Below, one piece after another: positions 45,228 through 56,996 of a stretch of DNA of 64,000 bases. The notes beneath the pieces were generated by a model. It was not told the DNA's origin. It searched no databases and worked only from the letters and a program-made list of their open reading frames with translations. A program made the position numbers and the translations under genes. Source of the stretch: Siphonodentalium dalli (Eukaryota; Mollusca; Scaphopoda; Gadilida; Siphonodentaliidae); the NCBI GenBank assembly GCA_032622095.1, contig CP136062.1, positions 159,150,875 to 159,214,874 on the forward strand. Direction: 5' to 3'. Each line of letters opens with the position of its first letter. Within the stretch, counting starts at the first letter, position 1.

Positions 45228-45437
45228 CAGTAATGCCCTAAATAATCGACTCCTTAACCACAGCAGAATTATGGGTAACTTCAGGATTTAGTCGGAAATA
45301 AGGCTTGTTGCCATTCATGGGAAAGCTCTCAGTGAGAGCTTTCCGATGAGTGGCAACAAGCCATATTTCCGACTAAATCCTGAAAAGTTACCCATAATTC
45401 TGCATGGTTAAGGAGTTGATTATTCAGGGCATTACTT
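45228..45437. mobile_element. Family B palindrome
   Basis: CAGTAATGCCCTAAATAATC to GGGCATTACTT, TA on both sides; the final G has become T. Both arms complete, with a short loop. Confidence 0.86.
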
Positions 45438-45548
45438 TAGGTACGTACATTTCATTCACCTCTTTGAATATCGGTTAAATTATCAGTTGTTGCATCAACG
45501 ATGAAGCCGCCATCCCTCTACTCAACGTCTAACAGATTATTGAAAAGT

Positions 45549-46478
45549 CAAGTCTGCAAATGGTGTGTCTGTCATTTGCAGAATCAGGTCCCCAGCGGGT
45601 GAATTTAGTGACGCTATTCCTTAAGGTGGGCTAGCATCCCCAAATTCATTCTCTAGGAACCTCATTCTGCTTAGGCCTCAACTGCCATGGGATTCCTGGG
45701 ATCAGATTGAATTTATCCAGTTGAAGTTGGTGATGTTCATCCATTAGTCACATCGATTATGCATTTTATCTTCTGCAAATTAGGGGATATAGAAACTTCC
45801 AAAAAGTAAAAAAGTAACTAAAACAATGTTAATTATACCCCCCTGCAACGAAGTTAGGGGGGTATACTGGAATCAGCTTGTCCGTCGTCCGTCCGTCGTC
45901 CGTCCGTCCATGGACACAAAGTTGTCCGGAGATTTTCTCAGTCGTTTTTTTTATCAATTTCTGTGAAACTTGGCACAGATATCAACCACCATGGGAACCT
46001 GTGCACCTGCGATTATGACGTCTGTCCGACATTTTTTGGTTGAGTTATCCCCCTTTTTCGACTTAGAAATTTTTTGGCAACATGCGTAATTTTGTCCGAG
46101 CTTTTATTCCTACATTTTTTAATCTTGACACTGATAAATAGTACCATGGGAACCTGTGCACCTGCGATTATGATGTCTGTCCGACTTTTTTTTGTGGAGT
46201 TATTCCCCTTTTTCGACTGAGAACATTTTTGCAACATGCATAATTTTGTCCGAGCTTTTATTCCTACATATATTTCGGTAATAGGTTTAAGATTAGGGTT
46301 AGGTTTATTCACCTGCAATGGGAACTGTTATTTTATTATTTTAACTAAATGTTTACTGACATGTGAAACGTCTTAGTATTTTAAAAACACGGGGGGAGGG
46401 GGGGGGGGGGGGGGGGTCACACCTCTAGTTTGATGTAGATACTTCCCAGAAGGTGAGGCCACACTATTTGCAGGCTTG
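45549..46478. mobile_element. Family C split by a P2 element
   Basis: Left end CAAGTCTGCAAATGGTGTGT, hairpin and inverted spacer to ACAATGTTAAT (45833). It resumes at 46429 (tttgatgtagatacttccca, aggtgaggcc) and ends ACACTATTTGCAGGCTTG. The flanks (gccatccctctactcaacgt.. and gccatccctcgattcgtcgt..) are a diverged direct duplication of about 45 bp. Confidence 0.78.
45834..46428 (+). mobile_element. P2 element, compact
   Basis: Terminal hairpin TATACCCCCCTGCAACG / GTTAGGGGGGTATA, a GTCCGTCGTCC tract (45880-45910), then two units of about 180 bp (ttggcacagatatcaaccac, catgggaacctgtgcacctg, gagttattcccctttttcga). It ends with a G-run and CACACCTCTAG. It sits at a T|T step of the C spacer with no clear duplication. 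The helentron affiliation is an inference. Confidence 0.7.
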
Positions 46479-46739
46479 GCCATCCCTCGATTCGTCGTCT
46501 AATAGATTATTGAACAGTTCAGTCTAGACCATACGGAGATTGCTTACTCAGTTCCAATCGTCTAATTCACTTTTATTCTTATCAGCATTTCTAATATCTG
46601 AACGATATTCCAACCAGTGATTTATAGACGCGGGAAGAAACATAGACGGGGAGCCAGTCTAATAGATAATGGCGGAAGCAGAAGACACTGTCTATAGTAT
46701 CGAAACAGTATAATAAACAATATTCGTCTAGAGGTTGCC

Positions 46740-47940
46740 AACCAAATTGAACTGGTCTGCTGCACTATAAGCCCGAGTTGAACATGCAACAATTATTAGG
46801 TACATTATACATGTTTAGATGGCACTAGATGCTGGTCCGTTTCACTGAATACTGGTTACAGTATACATGTCCATTGTATTAAGTCTTAATTTCAACATGC
46901 TACAATTTATAGGTACAGTTTACATATTTAGATGATACGAGAGTTGCCAGTCAATTGAACTGAAAGCTAGTTGAATTTCACTGGTCCATTGCACTGAAAG
47001 CTAGTTAACTTTCACTGAATCTTTGCACTGCACTGAAAGATAGTTAAATTTCCCTGGTCCTTTGCACCGAAAGCTAGTTGAATTTCACTGAATCTTTGCA
47101 CTGAAAGCTAGTTAAATTTCACTGATCCTTTGCACTGAAAGCTAGTTGAATTTCACCGGTCCATTGCACTATGCCCGAGTTTAACATGAGACAATTTATA
47201 GGTACATTTTACATGTTTAGATCGTACTAGATGCCGGTTCAATTTTGCACTAAATGCTAATTGAATGAAGTAAAATTTATAGGTACATTTGACATGCTTT
47301 GATGATGCTACATGTAGTTGCCGGTCGAATATTGGAATGATTACTAGTTCCCGCTGGTCCACTGCACTGGATTCTAGTTGAATGTGATACAGTAATTATA
47401 TCAGTGGGTACATTTTACATGTTTAGATGATGCTACATGTACTTGCATGGGTCCATTGCACTGAATTCTAGCTGACCAAGGTACAGTACATGTACAGTAA
47501 TGCTCTAAATAATCTAAAAAATTATGGGTAACTTTCTGAATTTAGTCGATAATATGGCTTGTTGCCATTCATTGGAAAGCTATAAGTGAGAACTTTCCAA
47601 TGAATGGCAACAAGCCATATTTCCGACTAAATCCTGAAAAGTTACCCATAATTCTGCTGTAGTTAAAGAGTCGATTACTTAGGGCATTATACTGTACTTG
47701 AGTTGCCAGCCCATTGCACTATGCCAGAGTTTAATTAGTTGAATTTCACTGGTCCATTGCACTGAAAGCTACTAGTAGTTGAATTTCACTGGTCCATTGC
47801 ACTGAAAGCTAGTTGAGTTTCACCGGTCCATTGCACTATGCCCGAGTTTAACATGAAACAATTTATATGTACATTTTACATGTTTAGATGAAAGCTAGTT
47901 GAATTTCACTCCCTGATAGGTCCTCCCCCCCCCACTGGTG
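46740..47940. repeat. Irregular tandem array, two repeat scales
   Basis: Short unit: ttgcactgaaagctagttga + atttcactggtcca, about 32-35 bp, many copies at 46955-47165 and 47730-47830. Larger unit with cccgagtttaacatg, aatttataggtacattttac and atgtttagatgatactag recurs at about 46780, 46890, 47170, 47270, 47390 and 47840. A B element interrupts it. Confidence 0.8.
47495..47694. mobile_element. Family B palindrome inside the array
   Basis: CAGTAATGCTCTAAATAATC to GGGCATTATACTG, TA on both sides; the left arm lacks the gactccttaaccacag portion. Confidence 0.85.
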
Positions 47941-48423
47941 CCACCCCTGCCTAGATCATACCCAGTGATAACAAAGGAACAGATTGACCTGTTTAGAGTA
48001 GCTACAAAGAACAGACAGAAAACCAATAGTTACAGATAAATAACTATTGGTTAACCAATAGTTAAAGATAAATAACTCTATAACTGAAAATGGGAAAATT
48101 TTCATTGGATTCCAGGACAAATGGATGTACAAAGTTTGTTGAAAGATATGTCCAGATTTATGTTTATCAAAATATTATTAGGTGTATTTTGGGGCGCAAA
48201 CCACCATGTGGCTTTAACTCTTAGTTTTGGGGGATTTGTGTGAATAATTTTTATTTTTGTTATTTGAAGATTATTCCGTAAGCAAATATAATTTGTAACT
48301 CGATCAGAACACAGAGCATTTTAAATTACTTCAAATTGTAACTTTGTAGCCTTTGCTTTGGATATTTGTGAGAATATTTTACTTTTCTTGGGAATTATGG
48401 GCAGTATTGGAAGAGGTGGGCAG
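47941..48423. other. Unassigned
   Basis: A short direct repeat (ccaatagttacagataaataa / ccaatagttaaagataaataa at about 48025-48075). No gene. Confidence 0.4.
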
Positions 48424-48465
48424 ATTAATGCTGCACCAGCGCAGCTCCCATCATTAAAGGGTTAT
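48424..48465. mobile_element. Family A-III terminal fragment
   Basis: attaatgctgcaccagcgca, gctcccatcattaaagggtt: only the end of an A-III element. Confidence 0.6.
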
Positions 48466-48637
48466 TAATAATATAGGGAACAATTTGGCAGCAGGACGGC
48501 TTTTGAAAACATGATTTTCTGGAAGTCGATTCTCCAATTGGCATTCCTCAAATACCTGGATTATTACCACGCCTCAAAATATGGTGCCAGATATTTGCAG
48601 AATGAGGTTCCCAAAGGGTGAATTTAGTGAGGCTAGC

Positions 48638-48744
48638 ACTGAGAGCTTTCCGATGAATGGCAACAAGCCATATTTCCGACTAAATCCTGAAATATTACCC
48701 ATAATTCTGCTGTGGTTAAGGAGTCAATTATTTAGGGCATTACT
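48638..48744. mobile_element. Family B right half-arm joined to a C left end
   Basis: A C-type start (aatatggtgccagatatttg, 48579) runs into a B right arm at cactgagagctttccgatga, ending GGGCATTACT. The left B arm is absent. Confidence 0.75.
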
Positions 48745-49698
48745 CATACTTCTTAAATTAAATGTTCTGCCAGTCATTGAATTCTTGGAAGAAGTATGAG
48801 CCAGCTAATTTATCATTGTCAATGTTCCATTTGACTTCAAGACAAACGCATGTTGTCTGCCAAATTGTTCTCGTTCCATCATTTCTTAGTTAAATCAATA
48901 GGAAGAATTCAGTGTGGAAGTGGTTCCAGTGTCTCAACTCTGGATGTTATGGTGTAGAAGAATTTTGCTTGCTACCATTTGGACATCAAACACCTCGAAC
49001 TATCATGACCATGATATATCAATGTACATGTATGCAATTTTTTTAGGCAGAAATGCCTATTCTTTTTTTCTTTTTTTTCACAGAATTTCTAAAATCGGTC
49101 AAAATAGTTGAGAGCTAGATTTCCTGAAAAGAAGAATATCAACAGGTTTTGATTGAATACCCGGATTATCTCATGACTGGCTTCAAGGATATACACAATA
49201 TTCTGTATTTCCTTGCAGCCACAAATGAGATAATCAGGGTATTCTATCAAAAGCTGTAGGTGGTCTTATTGTTATGTGATACGTTATCTAATTCCACAAA
49301 ACTGCTAGTTTTGTTCTACAGATCACTGCAAATTGTTGGAAAACTTAGAAGTGGCAATGTTTAATCCAATCGATTGATTTGATCACCACTAAATGACAAA
49401 TATCGAGCACACCCGCCAAAGAAATAGTCCCTCAAAATTTTATTTTATTTGGAGACTACTAAAATAGACAATGTCCGTCCATTCTTGCTGAAAGTTAGGT
49501 GAGGTTATCAGCTCAAGTTGAATATGGGTTTGCTCTGCCCATTTCTGCCAGAGTTATGGTCCTTGTCGACTGATAATTTTGGTTTCAGGATGATATATAA
49601 CTTTATACAACTGAATCTCTTGATATTTGGTATGTGGTTCAAATTTTAGAAGACAAAGGCCAAGTTTTAATTTGGTTGGTCCGAAGAATTTGACAGAG
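48745..49698. other. Unassigned, with a P-type unit at the right
   Basis: 49500-49698 has P-type unit phrases (aagttgaatatgggtttgct, gccagagttatggtcc, tttggtatgtggttca). Left of that, nothing is recognised, apart from an inverted pair (gattgaatacccggattatc at 49151 and gataatcagggtattctatc at 49231). Confidence 0.45.
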
Positions 49699-49702
49699 TT
49701 AA

Positions 49703-49944
49703 CCCTTTGAGTGCCAGGCCGATTTTTGTATCAACCCATATACCCTGTGCCAATGCATTCTCTTATATATGCGAGTCGACCATAGGTCGCCTCGCATATA
49801 TAAGAGAATGCATTGGCCTAACAATGTTTTTGTATTTTTTTTTTTTTACAATTTTTAACAATTTTAATATATTTTATTATATTCTTTAACAGACTTATTG
49901 TGTAGGTTTAGGGCCGATTAGATCGGCCCCTGGCACTCAAAGGG
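49703..49944. mobile_element. Family A-II piggyBac-like MITE, intact
   Basis: TTAA at 49699-49702 and 49945-49948. Ends CCCTTTGAGTGCCAGG and CCTGGCACTCAAAGGG are perfect. One core palindrome (49749-49817). Inverted orientation relative to the copy at 1735. Confidence 0.9.
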
Positions 49945-49948
49945 TTAA

Positions 49949-50836
49949 AAGAAAGCCGTCCTTACTAAAAAGCCACCTTTTCGGGGGCACACATTTTCGG
50001 CTACCTATTATTTCATTCTGAAAAGATGCGAGAAATGAATGTATACACAATTTAATGATAAGAATTTACTACAATGTAGGACAGCAGAACAATCCAGGGG
50101 AAAAACACTTTCTCAAAACTTAAAAGTACACAAAAAAGTCGGCCTGTTATTGATCACTTTCATCCAACGATTGATATAACTTTCTACACCATGGCAATGT
50201 CCCACTATTTAACGGGGAAGCATATATTAAATGACAATACTAGGGAGGTGGGTATTAAATTGATCTAATAGATTCCCTCAGGGAATCTGACAGATTCTCT
50301 CAGGGAATCTGACAGATTCTGAGGGAATCTGACAGATTCGCTAAATATTTCAGGCGAACTATGGAATCCTGATTATAAAGATTCCCTGTAACATATACAT
50401 GTATACCCAATGAAAGAAATTCATCGAACAATCCTACAAATACTCTCGGGCTCCAAATGAAAGTGCAGGCCCAAATAATAGTGCGGGGGGGGGGGGGAAT
50501 TTCATTGAAAGTTGATAAAAGTGCAGACCCAAATAATTGTGCAGGAAGAGTAAAACATCAACAAATTATTTTGATAGCAGGTCAAGTATAGGAGTCAACA
50601 TAGTGGTGTTTTATTCAATATTTAGATGTTCACATGTATGCCATATGAATATGTACATGCATAAAGTTATCAGTAAGCTCGTCATTTTGATATCAGAATC
50701 ATATAGAAATCTTGAGTTTGTGCTGATTTCAATTTTCATAGCCTCAAAATTAATAAACATGCAGACCCAAATAAGCATTGTGCAGGGTTGAAACTTCCCA
50801 AGAAAATAATAAATGCATGTTTATTTGGAGCCCAAG
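49949..50836. other. Unassigned, with a small palindromic minisatellite
   Basis: 50271-50339 holds gattccctcagggaatctga-type repeats (three units of about 25 bp, each palindromic). A G-run follows near 50486. No gene. Confidence 0.5.
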
Positions 50837-50952
50837 AGTAGTGTGTCTGTCATTTACAGAATGAGGTCCCCAGAAGGTGAGTTTAGTGATGCTATCCCGC
50901 ACAGCTGGCTATCATCACCAACTTAACCACCTGGGGACTTCATTCCGGCTTG
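50837..50952. mobile_element. Family C single hairpin
   Basis: AGTAGTGTGTCTGTCATTTA through one hairpin to TTCATTCCGGCTTG. The second hairpin and spacer are missing. Confidence 0.7.
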
Positions 50953-51293
50953 TATCACCAAATGGCTTGCAAATGGTTTCTGTGAATGTATCTCCAGAGT
51001 CGATGACTGAACATGGTTGAGCCATAGATCAAAATGTAGGGAATTATTATTGGAATACAATTGTTCTACCATTTGATTTGAAACCCATTGACGTGAGTCA
51101 CATGTATTTAATGGAATCCCAGCCATTGAGTACATATTATTATATACCTCTAGTGGAATACAAGCCAGAACTTTTCTTGTTGACACTGTCACCAGTCAAT
51201 GTTCTGCTTTGGGTGATGCCCCGACCATTACGCTTTGTGTTCTGTCAATATATTTTATTATATTCCATTATTGCCTTTCTGGAAATTCTCAAT

Positions 51294-51405
51294 TCTCACT
51301 GAGAGCTTTCCGATGAATGGCAACAAGCCATATTTCCGACTAAATCCTAAAAAAAATACCCATAATTCTGCTGTGGTTAAGGAGTCATTATTTAGGGCAT
51401 GACTG
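51294..51405. mobile_element. Family B right half-arm
   Basis: ctcactgagagctttccgat to GGGCATGACTG, TA after. No left arm. Confidence 0.78.
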
Positions 51406-51562
51406 TACTGGTTGGAAAATCAACCTATCAAATAATTTCCACCAAAGTTGTGGGTCTCACCGCATAGCCTCCACACCTCCAACCCCACCATCCCTCTCTT
51501 GTCACCACATCCCTGATGACATTGGCTGATGAAGTTGAAGTTAATCAGGCCTCATATGGTAT

Positions 51563-51655
51563 CAAACACTTGCAGAATGAGGTCCCCAGAGGGTGAATTT
51601 TGTGAAGCTACACACATCCTCTTGGGGACCTCATTCTCATGTCCAGCACCATTTG
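51563..51655. mobile_element. Family C minimal hairpin
   Basis: TTGCAGAATGAGGTCCCCAG through a shortened apex to GGGGACCTCATTCTCATGTC + CAGCACCAT, the variant end also seen at 17646. Confidence 0.65.
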
Positions 51656-53229
51656 GTGAGGCCTGACGTTGATGAAGTGCTATAAGGTTTTGCTGACATC
51701 TGAGTGCTTTCTCCGGGGTATATTTCTATTGATGGTATATGTCTTAAGAAATTATTAGCGTATTAGACAACGATCCTGTAGGTGTCCATATAGGGAGTGT
51801 GAATTTCCCATGATATTGGAAGTCCCCGGGTTGGATAATTAAATCGCCTGTTTTCTCCAGACAAAGTGAGGGCACTGCCATTTCAAATTGCATTCCACAT
51901 GATTTATTATGCTGGTAGGGACAGTTGGCAAATTTATAGCGTCTGTTGCCCACCACATGGAAGGCCTTGACTCCGAAATTAAATTTCCTTAACTAACCCT
52001 TTCTATACTCTTTACTTGGAGGATCAGGGTATATTTAAGTGGTTAGCACTTGTGCCCCAATCCCTGCTGTCATATACAAATTGTATTGGCATAATATGGC
52101 AATAAAATGTGTTTAGGCTTTACTAGTTCCTATCTATCAATGATTTTTGGAAGAGCATGCATGGCGGTTGGACTGAATAGTCATTTTGGCCTACATGTAT
52201 TATTATTGTATATGTATATAGCTATATTTACACACAGCAACCAATATCATAACTGTTATTCATATGTAAATTAAGCAACAAATAATGGTAACATCTTAAA
52301 TGCTTGTCAGAAATACACATACATGTACTCTGGGCTGAATGTGCCAAACTCCATGCAGGGTTTTACCTCCCTTGTTGACTTGGTAAGACTGCTGCCACCA
52401 GTGACATTTCACCCACATTTGGAAGACTTTTGCGATATAAATATTTACTACATGATCCTACCCTTATTCCATTCGATAAACCCATTCTATTAATTGTGAT
52501 ATTAAATGTTCGTTCCATAACAGGAAATAGTGCCAGGTGATCTTTGACTTCTGGTTTGTCATCTGTTTACATTCCGTATTCTATGTCTCAAAATACTATG
52601 GCTTCCACTATTTTTCCAACAAAACTCTAACGAAATGTGGAGTTTGAAAAGTTATTTTATTAAATATACGCCATTAAATGAGTGAAAGAGTCTTTATTTA
52701 TCTGGGACTATTTCTTTACGCAGGCAAACAATGCATAGTTTAGTGAAACATCGCAGGCCTTACAGAAGTCGATGTTAGTATTCACATCCCATTTGTTTAT
52801 TTAGGTATGTTTTATGGAGGTTTTGGATCATGAAATATTTCAGGATTAAGTAGCATATAGCTGTTGCGGGTCAATCAATCTCTGTTCGTAGTGTGGGTCG
52901 AGTAAGCGAGACAACAAAACATGGGAGTCCGTGCGCTAATATGACATGTGCATCGACCCGTAGCCATAGCTGACCATTCACTTTATAAAGATTCACCCAA
53001 TAGTTGTGCATAAGGGTGGGATGAGGTGGGAAGTCAATGCTCACATATTCACTTATGTTCATAGAATTCCACTCATCCTTCATCCAGTCTTGGATGAGGG
53101 GAGTATTCTATTCCCATAAGCTCATAAGTTCGGGATTAAGTAGCAAATTTACAGACAACAATTGGGTACTTATATGGAACCACGAAAAAAGGTGTAGCAA
53201 TTAAGTGTAATCACACCAAGACAGATGTG
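51656..53229. other. Unassigned, apparently unique sequence
   Basis: The largest stretch after exon A without a recognisable repeat. Short frames on both strands show no domain. Confidence 0.4.
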
Positions 53230-53441
53230 CAGTAATGCTCTAATTAATCGCTCCTTAAACACAGCAGAATTATGGGTAACTTTTCAGGATTTAGTCGGAA
53301 ATATGGCTTGTTGCCATTCATCGGAAAGCTCTCCCCAAGAGCTTTCCGATGAATGGCAACAAGCCATATTTCCGACTAAATCCTGAAAAGTTACCCATAA
53401 TTCTGCTGTGTTTAAGGAGTCGATTAATTAGAGCATTACTG
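53230..53441. mobile_element. Family B palindrome
   Basis: CAGTAATGCTCTAATTAATC to GAGCATTACTG; right TA present, left flank TG instead of TA. Both arms carry the same rare TTTAAACACAG / CTGTGTTTAA variant (asymmetric by one base). Confidence 0.85.
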
Positions 53442-53623
53442 TATAGATAGTATACAAAACTGAAACTTATAAAGTCACGTTGCGTGTTCCGGAAACAACA
53501 GTGTTGAAGACAACCAATCCTCTGACAGTCGGGACACCATCACTGATCCGACCTAGAAGTACCAATAAGAACTGCTGAAGCAAACTTTGAACCATCCTCC
53601 AGTTTCTCCAGTTAGGCCAAAAC

Positions 53624-54025
53624 AAAAAACTTCTCTGTTTCCGATAACAATGGGATAATTTTCCAGACAGGCAGGCAGGGATTGTTTTTTTTTTACAATT
53701 TTTTTTTTTTTTTAAACCTTTCAGCCGTAAGTGATATAATAGTGTAGTTACAGTCCCATGGAATATGGTAGATCAATGTGCATTGAAAATGAGCCAATCA
53801 TTGGGTAAAAACATGCTGTCCCTTGAATTCATTCACTCTGCAGTATGATCTCTACCAATAACTGACTTATTTTTGCTTTCAGGATTGGGGAAAAAACAAT
53901 AAATATTCACATTTACACTGTAACAGGTAACTTTTGACTAGCCTTCTGGAGAAAATTTAAAAAAAAAATTGAGGCAGGCAAGAAAATCTCAGCCAGGCAG
54001 GGTATCGGAAACAAAGAGGTTTTTT
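53624..54025. mobile_element. TIR element at the end of the recombinase reading frame
   Basis: Inverted ends AAAAAACTTCTCTGTTTCCG (left) and CGGAAACAAAGAGGTTTTTT (right), plus inner caggcaggcaggg / gccaggcaggg-type similarity. It sits directly against the stop of the DIRS-like recombinase remnant (54024-54026), so it inserted into the tail of that retroelement or fused there. Confidence 0.55.
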
Positions 54026-54670
54026 ATTCTGATCTGTAATAGAATGTATAAAAAGTTGCAGCTGATGTCCAATTAATGGTTTTTAGAATAGTCTGCAGGG
54101 ACACACCACTGTTCAATGCAGTGGAAGTTGCTGCCCTTCAAATGGAATGTGCTTTGAATAAAGCTGTGTTAACACCAGCATCGGTCATCATAGAAAGTAT
54201 CCACCGAGATACTGTTGCAGATTAAATTGTCCGCACAGTTTTACCAGATATGAGAAGGTATATGTCTTTCCGTAAATCTTGCATGCGGTCAAGGTAATCT
54301 TTTAGTGTCATCACTACACACAAGTTTTTGTCAGGAAAGAACCGTAAATCCAATGCTTTTTGCGGGTCTGACGGCCGTGATGTTTTCAAATGATGCGGAA
54401 TATGACAAAGCATTCCATCCAAAGTCCATTGGAGATGATGAATATGAATATGAGCTAATGTCTGAGATCGTTGTGTTGTATAGTGAGTGCCAATAAACTG
54501 ACTAAATTTAGAGTCAATTGGTGTAATGTTAGACTATTATGCGGTGTCATCGATTTACATTTTGTCAGCAAAAGTGACACATTCCAAAACCCATTGTATC
54601 TGGGTTTAGGTGGTTAATTGGATAGAAAAATACCTTTCATAAGGCGCACTACCAGAGGGGAGTTAGGAAT
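54024..54670 (-). pseudogene. Tyrosine recombinase of DIRS type, decayed
   Basis: Minus-strand reading shows NSLTLHQLTLNLVSLLALT, then CVVMTLKDYLDRMQDLRKD, then SRWILSMMTDAGVNTALFKA. The active-site region is HSI-stop-RAA, followed by ATSTALNSGVSLQTILKTIN and WTSAATFYTFYY. The order and spacing match DIRS recombinases. The H..R pair and the final tyrosine region are visible. The first catalytic arginine, expected after LLALT, appears lost (QHND). At least one stop precedes RAA and another follows RTI, so it is inactive. Confidence 0.85.
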
Positions 54671-55025
54671 TTTTTTTTCCCCTGTTATGGATATTAATGA
54701 CACTAAGATTTTCCTTGATGTGCCAAATAATTGGCTGTGGAAGTCTCAATCGTGTGAATGGAATCGCAAGATTGTGCAGCACACCGCAAATTCCTCTGCT
54801 TCCAAGCCAACCCATAATGTCTATTGGTAGCTGCCATGGTTTCCATGAGTCAATGATGTAATTGACATAGTGCTCTGATGTTTCACATCTCTGCCTGATA
54901 TCATGCAAGCGAGTAACCGCATCTTGGGTAGCAGGGGGTGAATCTGCTCAACAGTGGCATTTGTAACAGCGTTGTGCTGGGAGGTAAAAGAAGCAGGTCT
55001 GCCATGCATAATTCAGTAAAACTAG

Positions 55026-55885
55026 AAACCATGGCTGTGTTGGCCACCATGGTACTACTAGCCGTGCTACATGTATATCTACCTGGTCATCTTGAATCTT
55101 TTGCAGAGACCGCATAATCATTCTGAAAGGTGGAAAGAGATCAGGTTTATGGATGTTCCATATTTGATTAAAATGCATCAGTGCCGATAGCCTTAGCATT
55201 GAAATCCCAAGAATAAAACTGTGGCAGTTGAGTATTCAAATAGGTTGCAAACAATCAACGTCTGGGTGCCAAGGTCGTATTTGTAAAAAAAAAAATTGTC
55301 AAAAATGTTAGTATCAAGTTGCCATTCCATATTGTCATCAAAATGATGTGACAAAAAATTCATGTATGTTTCTGTCTAGAGCACAGAGATGAATTTAGTT
55401 ACTCAAACGGTGAAGCGCCAATGATGGGCCTCTGGAATTATTGATGTACATGTAGGCAACTGCTGTTGTGTTGTCTGTGATCAAGATAATTTATATGACG
55501 AGAACTGTCAACCTACGACTAACGACCATTAACCCTTTACCCAACAAACCGGCCAAAACCGGCCAAATAAAGCTTCAACAGCCTAAAATATCTTCGGTCT
55601 GTCTCAATAGAACCATACAAATATGGATATCATTGGAACCGGCTCATTGACCACATTATGATAGTTACAGTTATGCCCTGTGCCAATGCATTCTCTTATA
55701 TATGCGAGTCGACCATAGGTCGCCTCGCATATATAAGAGAATGCATTGGCCTAAAAATAATCTATGGTCGACTCGCATATATAAGAGAATGCATTGGCAC
55801 AGGGCCGTTCTGTTGGGTAAAGGGTTAATGGACATGATTTCGTTAGTGGCTCCCCAACCTTGCAAGGAAGCGTTAGTTGTCAGCT
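55026..55885 (-). pseudogene. RNase H region of the DIRS-like element, decayed
   Basis: Recognisable pieces on the minus strand: LTTNASLQGWGA (first aspartate replaced by N), HINYLD, TDNTTAVAYMYINNSRG, a diverged HPDVD segment, FPPFRMIMRSLQKIQDD and VVPWWPTQPWF. The last motif, just downstream of RNase H, is typical of DIRS polyproteins. Frames change between pieces. A MITE interrupts it at 55529-55828. Confidence 0.8.
55533..55824. mobile_element. Family A-I MITE, internally deleted, in the DIRS remnant
   Basis: TTAA at 55529-55532 and 55825-55828. Perfect CCCTTTACCCAACA ends. The second palindrome has lost its left half, and the linker is reduced to aataatc. Confidence 0.88.
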
Positions 55886-56027
55886 GATATTTTCTCGAAG
55901 CATATAGGGTGACAATTCATTATAATAATATTATCTATCCACCATGTCACTTCCGCAATTGCCATCGGAAGAGAGGGGCATGGAACAATCACAATCATGA
56001 TTACATAATATTAGCACTCGAATTTTG

Positions 56028-56587
56028 TCACGAACAAGGTACCAGTAATGAAATTGACAGATTTATCACTCTTGACGCAGCGTTATGGTAGCCAATCAAC
56101 TTGGCAGTTTCTCTAATTTTGGGCTTGCGTGCACATTTCTGGGATTGGTCAATGATACGTTGGATTTTCGCACTGGGCAAAAAAACCTTGAATGCATGAG
56201 AGTCAATAGTAAATCCCAAATGTTTAATTGACTGTGTGGGTTGAAGCATTGATTTTTCCCAATTAATGCAGAAACCTAATTCCTGCAAGATATGAATCAA
56301 ATGTTGTGTGTTTTCTAAACAAGTTGATTCTTTGCTATGAGCTATTAATGAATCGTCGATATAATAAAAAGACTGGATTCCACATGATCGTAAATGAGCA
56401 TATATAGGCTTAAATATTTTCGTAAAAACTCGCGGAGCCAAGGACAATCCGAATGGTAAAACGGTAAATGCCAGAAGTTTATTTAATCGTGGATAGAAGA
56501 ACTTAAGATATTTCCAGTGATCATGATGGATTCGTTAGCTGAAGTACGCTTTTTCAAGATCGACAAATGTAAAGAATTCATCCTTAC
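56028..56587 (-). pseudogene. Reverse transcriptase of DIRS type, decayed
   Basis: Minus-strand reading gives FTFVDLEKAYFS, a stop, RIHHDHWKYLKF, then FTVLPFGLSLAPRVFTKIFK, IYAHLRSCGI and YIDDSLIAHS, followed by LGFCINWEKS and KHLGFTID. These are RT motifs with the catalytic aspartates (VDL, YIDD) still in place. The 140-codon open frame (56028-56447) is the best-preserved part. The N-terminal part is missing beyond 56587. Confidence 0.9.
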
Positions 56588-56992
56588 ATAAAGGTACTCA
56601 ATCCGATCACACGCTCCTAAATTACTATTTCTTTGGCTTCAGGGGTAAAAAATATTTTAATCGAGTTGAGGAACCCACCCATCAAAGCTCAGAGTGATCA
56701 GATATCAATTTTTTAAATTTGTTGTTTCCCGAGATATGTAATTTTTGGTAGGTTGGCAAATATTCTTCAAACCGACGGTCTCAACCAAATTGCAGATGAT
56801 GATGGATAACTCTAAAATCAAGTGGCTTTGGGTGTTAGATATTTGACAATCCTGGTCAAATTTCGTTGAATAAAATGTTGATAAATAACATGATTTGGCA
56901 ATTTTATACTATACCGTTAGTTGACTGTGGTTGAGCATTATTTTTGGGCAATTAATTTATTCGGATAACTGAAGCGGCATTTTAAAAAATAG
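56588..56992. mobile_element. Family E element, inverted, one end worn
   Basis: ATAAAGGTACTCAATCCGAT at the left, but the interior runs in the opposite order to 17802 (gctcctaaattactatttct, cccacccatcaaagctcaga, ttgataaataaca). The right terminal 60 bp are missing before the next B element. Confidence 0.65.
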
Positions 56993-56996
56993 GCTA

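Larger units (their letters stand above)
54024..56587 (-). mobile_element. DIRS-like retrotransposon remnant
   Basis: In minus-strand order it carries reverse transcriptase, RNase H and tyrosine recombinase, the order of DIRS elements, which integrate by recombinase and not by a DDE integrase. All three domains have stops or frame changes. An A-I MITE (55533-55824) sits in the RNase H part. An E element (56588) cuts off the RT N-terminus and any gag. No terminal repeats were identified. Confidence 0.85.
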
